Assembly (NCBI RefSeq): GCF_034190915.1
Contig: NW_026947487.1
Span: 120,365,201-120,429,200, forward strand
Direction: 5' to 3'
Origin: Cavia porcellus
Taxonomy: Eukaryota > Chordata > Mammalia > Rodentia > Caviidae
Length of the DNA stretch: 64,000 nt
Shown: in pieces, positions 59,401-64,000 of the stretch
How the letters are laid out: every line of letters starts with the position of its first letter
How positions within the stretch are numbered: the first letter of the stretch is position 1
The notes under the pieces: model-generated
Database searches by the model: none
The model's input: only the letters and a program-made list of their open reading frames with translations
Told to the model about the DNA's origin: nothing
Made by a program: the position numbers and the translations under genes

Positions 59401-61722
59401 CCCTGAGCCTGACCCTAACCCAGAGGGCATCTGACTGCTTTCTACATCAGACTGTCACTCACGGGTGGTGGCGCTGTGCCCACGTGTGCAGGCTTTCCAT
59501 GCGCACACAGGGTTATTCGCTTGGGCACACACCTGCTGGGGTGCTGCCAGGTGTTTGAGCCTGCCCTGTTGTGGAGGGGCTGTGTGCGCTCTGTGTCCCA
59601 CCTGCAGGGACAGATGTGCTGGCCCTGCATTCCGAGACTGGAGACGGTGGCCACCTCCAGCCATGTGCTGGAGTGGTGGTATCTGTGTGACTCACACCTC
59701 CCTGGTGATTGGTGACTGACGTCCAGCGTCACTGCAGGCTCTCGTCTGCCATGCTCATGCCTTTGTGCTCAGCCAGGAGGTCGCTGCTTGTCCTCAAAAG
59801 TTCCTTTACCTTTCTCTGTCGAGGAGCTGGGGGAGTGTGGGGCCAGGATGAGGTTATGGGCTGGTGGGGGATGGCAGGAGCCCAGGGGCAAGCGACATCC
59901 CAACTCCTGGCCTCTGCTGACCGAGTGGCCTTCCTGGTGTAGGGGGAAGGGTCGCCCCTGTGCCCAAGCCTCTGCTCCCTGCCTGCCTTCTGCCTCTGGT
60001 GCCACACAGGGCGAGGAGTGACCTTGGATGATCTCACTCTCACTGGCGCCATGACCAGGTGCACATGGAAACCCTCACTGGCCAGGGCTCTGGACCGATA
60101 CCTGTGTCCCTCTCCTGCCAGATGCTGGGACAGAGGCCAGAGGCCAATTCAAGTTATCTTGGAAGAGCCAGCACCGTCCCTCAGAGTGGTGGGTGTCAGG
60201 AGACTGACAGTGCCACCGCCCTGACCATGCAGCAGTGGGTAGCAGTTGGCACCGGTGTCCTCTCCCACCTTCCCAGGGCAGCATCCGTGCCACTGCCCTC
60301 ACTGGCCGTACCTCGGGACAGTCAGGCGTGCATGGGTCTCCTGTATCAGGCTCAGGAGACCCCAGGCCCCACAGTCACCCCTGCTGAGTGCAGCTCCGGC
60401 CCTGCTGGGTGTAGCATGGGTCTTTTCAGGGGGGCTTGGGAGCCGGATGGTGCCCTGCATGGCCCAGGTGGGATTTGGAAAGGAAGCAGAGAGGGAGAAC
60501 GTGCCCTGCAGAGCTCATGGCAGATAGGAGACCCACTGAGTCCCTGGGAAATGGGGCGTGGTGCCCTGGGGCCCCGAAGGCTGCCTTGTGCACTGCACTC
60601 CAGTGGCAGGGACCTGGGGCAGCTGGAGATGAGGCAGAGCCAGCCCCTCATCACAGTGCTGTCTGCCTTGGTCTGCTCTGCTCCTCCTGGAGGCCCCCAT
60701 AGATTTGCACTCTCACAGAGGAGCGACCACAGGCTGACCGTGAGCACCTCCTGTGGCTGGAGCGGGGCAGAAGGCACCAGCCACCTCCTGTTCCCTCAAG
60801 GACACATGCGGTGCCTGAGAAGAAGGGGCTGCAGGACCAGGAGGCCAAGAGGATGGGAGGGTCAGTGGCCCTGGCCCATGACTCTTACCCTCTGCATAGG
60901 ACTGCTGGCTGGAGGGCTGGGAGGACCGGCCTCATGGGCCCTGCGCTGGTGGTGGATGAGTGCCTTGATTTGCCCTCCTGGAGATGTTGTCCCTGATGGG
61001 TCCCCATCGATTCTGGTGATGAAAATAAAGGCCCTGGAGCTGCAGAGTATGGCAGCCAGGCGCCTGTGTGCGGGTGCCCTGCCCATCCCTGTGCTGCTGG
61101 CCTTGACATGAACCAGGGTCACTCTGGATCGCCCTCTGCTGACCTGCGGGGCCCATGCAGAATGGCACTGCACTAGTACCTTCTCGGACTGAGCAGAGCA
61201 TCTGGGCCGTGGAACTCTGGGGCCCTGGACGCCCCTGCTGCTGGGCTCTGCCTCCTGTGCAGGCACACAGAGTGATTCCCACGGGTCCCCAGTGCCCGGT
61301 CAATGCTCACCCTGGAATCCTGGCTTCCAACCCTGCTCCTTGCGGCGAGCACCAGTGGGTCCCGCTTCCTCCTGTTCCTGGCCAACATCCACCCCTCCCC
61401 TCATGCCTGCCACGGTGGATGTGAGCCCTGGGAGCTCCCAGGTCAGCCGTGCTGGAGTGGCAGGGCACTGGACACCCAGGCTGGGCCCACACACACTTCC
61501 TGGATGGCGCTCGCCCGCTCCAGGTCCCTGCGTCTCCCTCCTGACAGAGTCCCGGGGTGGGGTCCTCTCAGGTCCTAACCACTGCTTTTGGTCCTCCTCC
61601 CTGCTGCAGGTTCCGTGGGGACCCCACTGCCCAAAGTGGAGGTTCGCATCGTCTCCGAGAGCCCACAGAGGAATGGCTGCCCCTACACCGTGCACGCGGA
61701 GGGGGATGCACAGGGGACAAAG
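52769..61722 (+). CDS. ACSF3: ACSF3, mitochondrial malonyl-CoA/methylmalonyl-CoA synthetase (5 exons, 3' partial)
   Basis: An ATP-dependent acyl-CoA synthetase of the ANL superfamily. The family member ACSF3 activates malonate and methylmalonate with CoA in the mitochondrial matrix and feeds mitochondrial fatty acid synthesis. Five exons join as 52769-53437, 53797-53952, 57463-57617, 58971-59116 and 61610-61722, all with GT-AG introns and compatible phases, giving about 413 of the roughly 576 residues usual for ACSF3. Visible motifs are the ATP-binding P-loop [11 protein letters not shown] (residues 202-212), LPLHHMHG (about 243-250) and YGMTE (about 356-360). The N terminus is Arg-rich with few acidic residues, as expected of a mitochondrial presequence. 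The start at 52769 aligns with the known ACSF3 start. An in-frame ATG 15 bases upstream (52754) is an alternative. The adenylate-forming C-terminal subdomain with the catalytic lysine is encoded beyond the window. Family identity is very secure. Confidence 0.95.
53512..53535. repeat. (TTTCC)n in the first ACSF3 intron shown
   Basis: Four TTTCC pentamers plus a TTTCA variant, about 75 bases downstream of the exon 1 donor. Confidence 0.7.
53797..53952 (+). CDS. ACSF3: ACSF3 coding exon 2
   Basis: 156 bases, exactly 52 codons, between acceptor CTGCAG and donor GTGAGC. It begins VTGLVHAW and contains LPLHHMHG, the conserved ANL motif that lines the acyl/AMP pocket, then ends EFSAQQ. The intron before it is only 359 bases; phases are 0 on both sides. 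Confidence 0.94.
54755..54915 (+). mobile_element. B1-ID composite SINE in ACSF3 intron
   Basis: GGCCTCATGGCACAGACC, GGCTGAGGTGTAGGATCACAA, CCTGTCTCGAAATAAACGG then an ID-type end CCCTGGGTTCAACCCCAGAAC. Confidence 0.7.
55682..55728. repeat. (GCACAGCAG)n short tandem repeat
   Basis: Four to five 9-bp units GCACAGCAG within an ACSF3 intron. Confidence 0.75.
55905..56078 (-). mobile_element. B1-ID composite SINE in ACSF3 intron
   Basis: In + orientation: poly-T, GTGGTACTGAGACTCCCAGGC, CAAGGTCTTGTTAAGATG, CCTCCTGCCTCAGCCTCTAG and CTACCATGCCTGG. Confidence 0.7.
56105..56230 (-). mobile_element. B1 SINE in ACSF3 intron
   Basis: TTTTTTTGAGACAGAGTCTC, GGCCTTGGGCTCACTTTGTAG and CCTCCTGCCTCAGCCTCCTGAG in + orientation. 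Confidence 0.87.
56235..56400 (-). mobile_element. Old LINE-1 fragment in ACSF3 intron
   Basis: TTTTTGGTGTCACATCCCAG and CAAAGGTCTTGAGG resemble the reverse strand of an old L1M-type region (GGTGTCATATCTAAG...AAGGTCATGAAG class). Confidence 0.45.
57463..57617 (+). CDS. ACSF3: ACSF3 coding exon 3
   Basis: 155 bases between acceptor TTCCTAG and donor GTACCA. It encodes [16 protein letters not shown] to CEEKIR, including the VPTIY segment typical of the family. It ends in phase 2, with the arginine codon split across the next intron. The preceding intron of 3.5 kb carries several SINEs and an old LINE fragment. Confidence 0.93.
58110..58270 (+). mobile_element. B1-ID composite SINE in ACSF3 intron
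   Basis: A truncated B1 part (GTCAGGAGGATTGAAAGCTC, CTGCGTCAAAATAAC) is followed by a clear ID part, GAGCTCAGTGGTAGAGCAC, TTGCCTAGCATGTGCGAGGC and CCTGGATTCCGTCCCC. Confidence 0.8.
58971..59116 (+). CDS. ACSF3: ACSF3 coding exon 4
   Basis: 146 bases between acceptor CCCCAG and donor GTAAGC. It completes the split arginine and encodes [10 protein letters not shown] through LLERYGMTE, the motif that contacts the adenine and Mg-ATP in ANL enzymes, to GPRLP. It leaves one base of a glycine codon for the next exon. The arrangement SGSAALP ... YGMTE matches ACSF3. Confidence 0.94.
61610..61722 (+). CDS. ACSF3: ACSF3 coding exon 5 (last visible exon)
   Basis: 113 bases between acceptor GCTGCAG and donor GTACCC. 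It completes the split glycine, then encodes [18 protein letters not shown] through EGDAQGTK. In ACSF3 the next exon continues with the hinge and C-terminal subdomain. I find no such exon in the remaining 2.3 kb, so the gene runs off the right edge. Confidence 0.92.
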
Positions 61723-64000
61723 GTACCCCAGACGGCAGAGGTGCTGCCTGGCAGCAGAGGGCTTGCAGGGTCTTGGGTCTCACCCTGGAGCAGGGGCCGT
61801 GGGGATGGGGATGAGTGGGTCCTGCAGAGGAGAGGCCAGGACAGCGCCCGCAGGTGTGGGGTGGGGGACCTGTGGATGCTGACGCAGCCGTTTCTCCCCA
61901 TGGCTCCACACCTTTTTGGGTGTCAAGGATGGCCTTATCGCTGGAGCCCTCTGGGCATCCTGCCTCACTCTGGAGGTAGCAAGGGTGACCACGAGGAGGG
62001 ATGCTGCCTTGTTTCACTGAAGACTTTAAAAGCTAAGGACCTACGGTCACTGGGGACCCTTGAAGGGCAGTCACCTTCTGTAAAATTGGAGTTGGTGCCA
62101 AGGACCACGGGTGAGGAGTCCAGAGGCAGAGGGGCCTGGAGCCACGGAGTTGTGCACGGCCACCCCCACCTCAGGCCTGCCGTGAGAAGCATAGAGCAGG
62201 GCACTGTGAGCAGGCAGGTGGCAGGAGCTTGCGCAGGTCTCGGGAACACCAGGAAGCAAGCATCTGCCCACCCAGGAAGGCCTCTGCCAGGCCCCTGGGT
62301 CTCCCGAGCCTCCGGCTCTGCTGGCCCCTGAGCCCTGTCCTGAGGTGCAGGCTTCCTGAGCCTTCCACGTGACCCCAGCCGCTCTTGAACCTTGGGGTGC
62401 CTGCCTCAGCCCCTCCAGGGCCTGGCCTCACCTCCAGGACACTGGTCACTAAGTGGCCCATGGGTACCAGGTCAGGAGAGAAGAGAACCTGCCCCCTCAT
62501 CCCTGCAGCATTCCTCCACAGCCCCGCCCTCCTCCTGGTCCCCCAAACAGACACCCGAGCACCTGCTCCACAGGAAGTGGCAGAAATGTCAGGAAGGGAA
62601 GGTTCAGAGCAACTCTGTCTTAATTTAAAAGGAAGTTTAACTGCCTGGCACCTGCAGTGGCAAGCTGCGGGCTCCACCTGAAAACGCCCCTGCCATAGCT
62701 CTGTAATCGTCCCTGCGTGCAGCGAGCTTGTCCCCAGACGCACTTGGAATAGAAAGGAGCCCCCCCACACACACACAGTGGGGGAGGCCATGGGGCTGTG
62801 ACATGAGGCAGGGCACAGCCGCCTGCAGGGGGGCACACAGATGCCCAGATGCCCTCACCCGGGCATGCCTCTGAGCCCAGCATGGGGCTGGCAGCCAGGG
62901 TGTCTCCCAACCATCATGCAAGGCTGCCCTGGCTCCTCCCCGATGGCAGGCTCCCCTGGCCCTGTGGTGCTCACGAGCACGGTTTTGAACTCTGTGCCGC
63001 CCGTGTCAGCGCAATTGGCCCACGAGAGGCGAGGCCTACCGGGAGCACATCAGGCCTTGTCGCTGATTTATTTCTTTATTCATTTCTCAAGTCACTCGCT
63101 GACAGGAGGGCCCAGCACAGCCAGGGCAACAAGGTCCTCAGCAGGTAAAGGCCTGTGGCTGCGTCCAGCGCATGCTATAAGCCAGGCCTCTCGCAGAGCC
63201 TTCTCCTTGCCGTGGACGCCGCAGATGTGGCTGTGGCGACAGCAGACCTGCTTCTGTGTTTCCGGCTGCCTCGTTTCTCCACGCATAGGCTGTTGCTCGG
63301 CGGCGGACGGCTCTGCTCTGCCTCACTCCCCAGCCCAGCACCCCGTCTCCCCTGCTGTCCTCCTGCTCCCCATTCATCCCCAGCTGTCACTGTATGCGCT
63401 CGGCTGCCACCCAGGCTGGGTGGGGAGGGCTGGGGCAGCCCGGACGTCCCCTCCAGCCCACACACGTCAGGGCGGACAGTCATGGGCCGGACAAGCCTGC
63501 CTCCCACACCTGGCTCCTGGTGACCAGGTTTCTGTTGCTGGAGCTCTGGGTGCTGTCTTTTTTCCAGGAAACCAAAGGTTTTCACAATTTGGATCTCAGG
63601 CTGCCTCAGATGCGTGGGCATCTGCGGTGCCAGCCCCACCGCAGCCTCTCCTGTTTCAGGCCAAGGCTGTGCAGATCCAGCGCCATTCTTCCCTCGCTGT
63701 GGCAGGAGTCACCCGTAAGCCCGCTGGGCCCATCGGTGTCTGTTCTGAAAGATCCTAACAGGGCTCTGGCCTCCCCAGTGGCTTTGGGCCTTCCTGCCGT
63801 CCACGGCGTCTCGGGAGCTGGCCCTGAGAGGCTCTCTGGGCTGCCCGCCGGCCCTTTCCCTCGAGGCCCGCGGTTCCCACGCTCCTAACCCTCCGCCACC
63901 GTGTCTCCTCCTGTCTGGCCGGGGCAGGGCTGATGCTCGGACCTCTTCTCAGAGGTCTGGCTTTTGGGTCATTCATTTTCCCCCGTTGTTTTCCTTCTCC
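61723..64000 (+). other. ACSF3: ACSF3 intron, open at the right edge
   Basis: No further ACSF3 coding exon is recognisable. The stretch holds a short AT-rich patch near 62605-62640, a C/CA-rich patch near 62760-62780 and otherwise unremarkable GC-rich sequence. Open frames here lack family similarity and reflect low stop-codon density. Confidence 0.6.

Noticed and set aside
60059..61111. Plus-strand open frame of 350 codons between ACSF3 exons 4 and 5
   Set aside because: Lies wholly in an intron, no homology seen; ACSF3 exons join perfectly without it.

Overview
This is a GC-rich, repeat-dotted mammalian nuclear window, almost certainly from a rodent. It holds many B1 (7SL-derived) SINEs, B1-ID composite SINEs (a B1 half joined to a tRNA-like ID half), tRNA-like SINEs with A and B boxes, and an IAP-like class II endogenous retrovirus (ERV2). 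The B1-ID composites and the unusual tRNA-like SINE argue against mouse or rat. A castorimorph (beaver or kangaroo-rat type) is a weak guess. The species is inferred, not proven.

Only one host protein-coding gene can be supported: the 5' two thirds of ACSF3 (mitochondrial malonyl/methylmalonyl-CoA synthetase) on the + strand. Five coding exons lie at 52769-53437, 53797-53952, 57463-57617, 58971-59116 and 61610-61722. All have GT-AG borders and phases that join without a break into about 413 residues. The C-terminal exons lie beyond the right edge, so the window ends inside an intron.

The left 52.7 kb shows no recognisable coding exon. It is intergenic or intronic DNA upstream of ACSF3. In human the next gene on that side is CBFA2T3, but none of its exons are visible here. 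This part holds scattered SINEs, old L1, MIR and LTR-type fragments, microsatellites and several AT-rich or CpG-rich islands that look like regulatory elements. One of these (about 4030-4620) carries five GATA motifs.

The most striking object is a compact, nearly intact-looking ERV2 provirus at 25884-29094, inserted in a roughly 1 kb CAC/CAT simple repeat. Its two LTRs differ by one substitution, a 1-base indel and one 48-bp tandem unit (plus one variant base within the repeat array). That implies a recent insertion. It keeps a primer-binding site, splice donor, an open gag start (matrix to mid-capsid), the last 60 codons of integrase and a polypurine tract. Protease, reverse transcriptase and most of integrase are missing. 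A tRNA-derived SINE with its A-rich tail sits exactly at the deletion junction. It looks like a non-autonomous, trans-mobilised ERV lineage, comparable in principle to deleted IAP or ETn elements of mouse.
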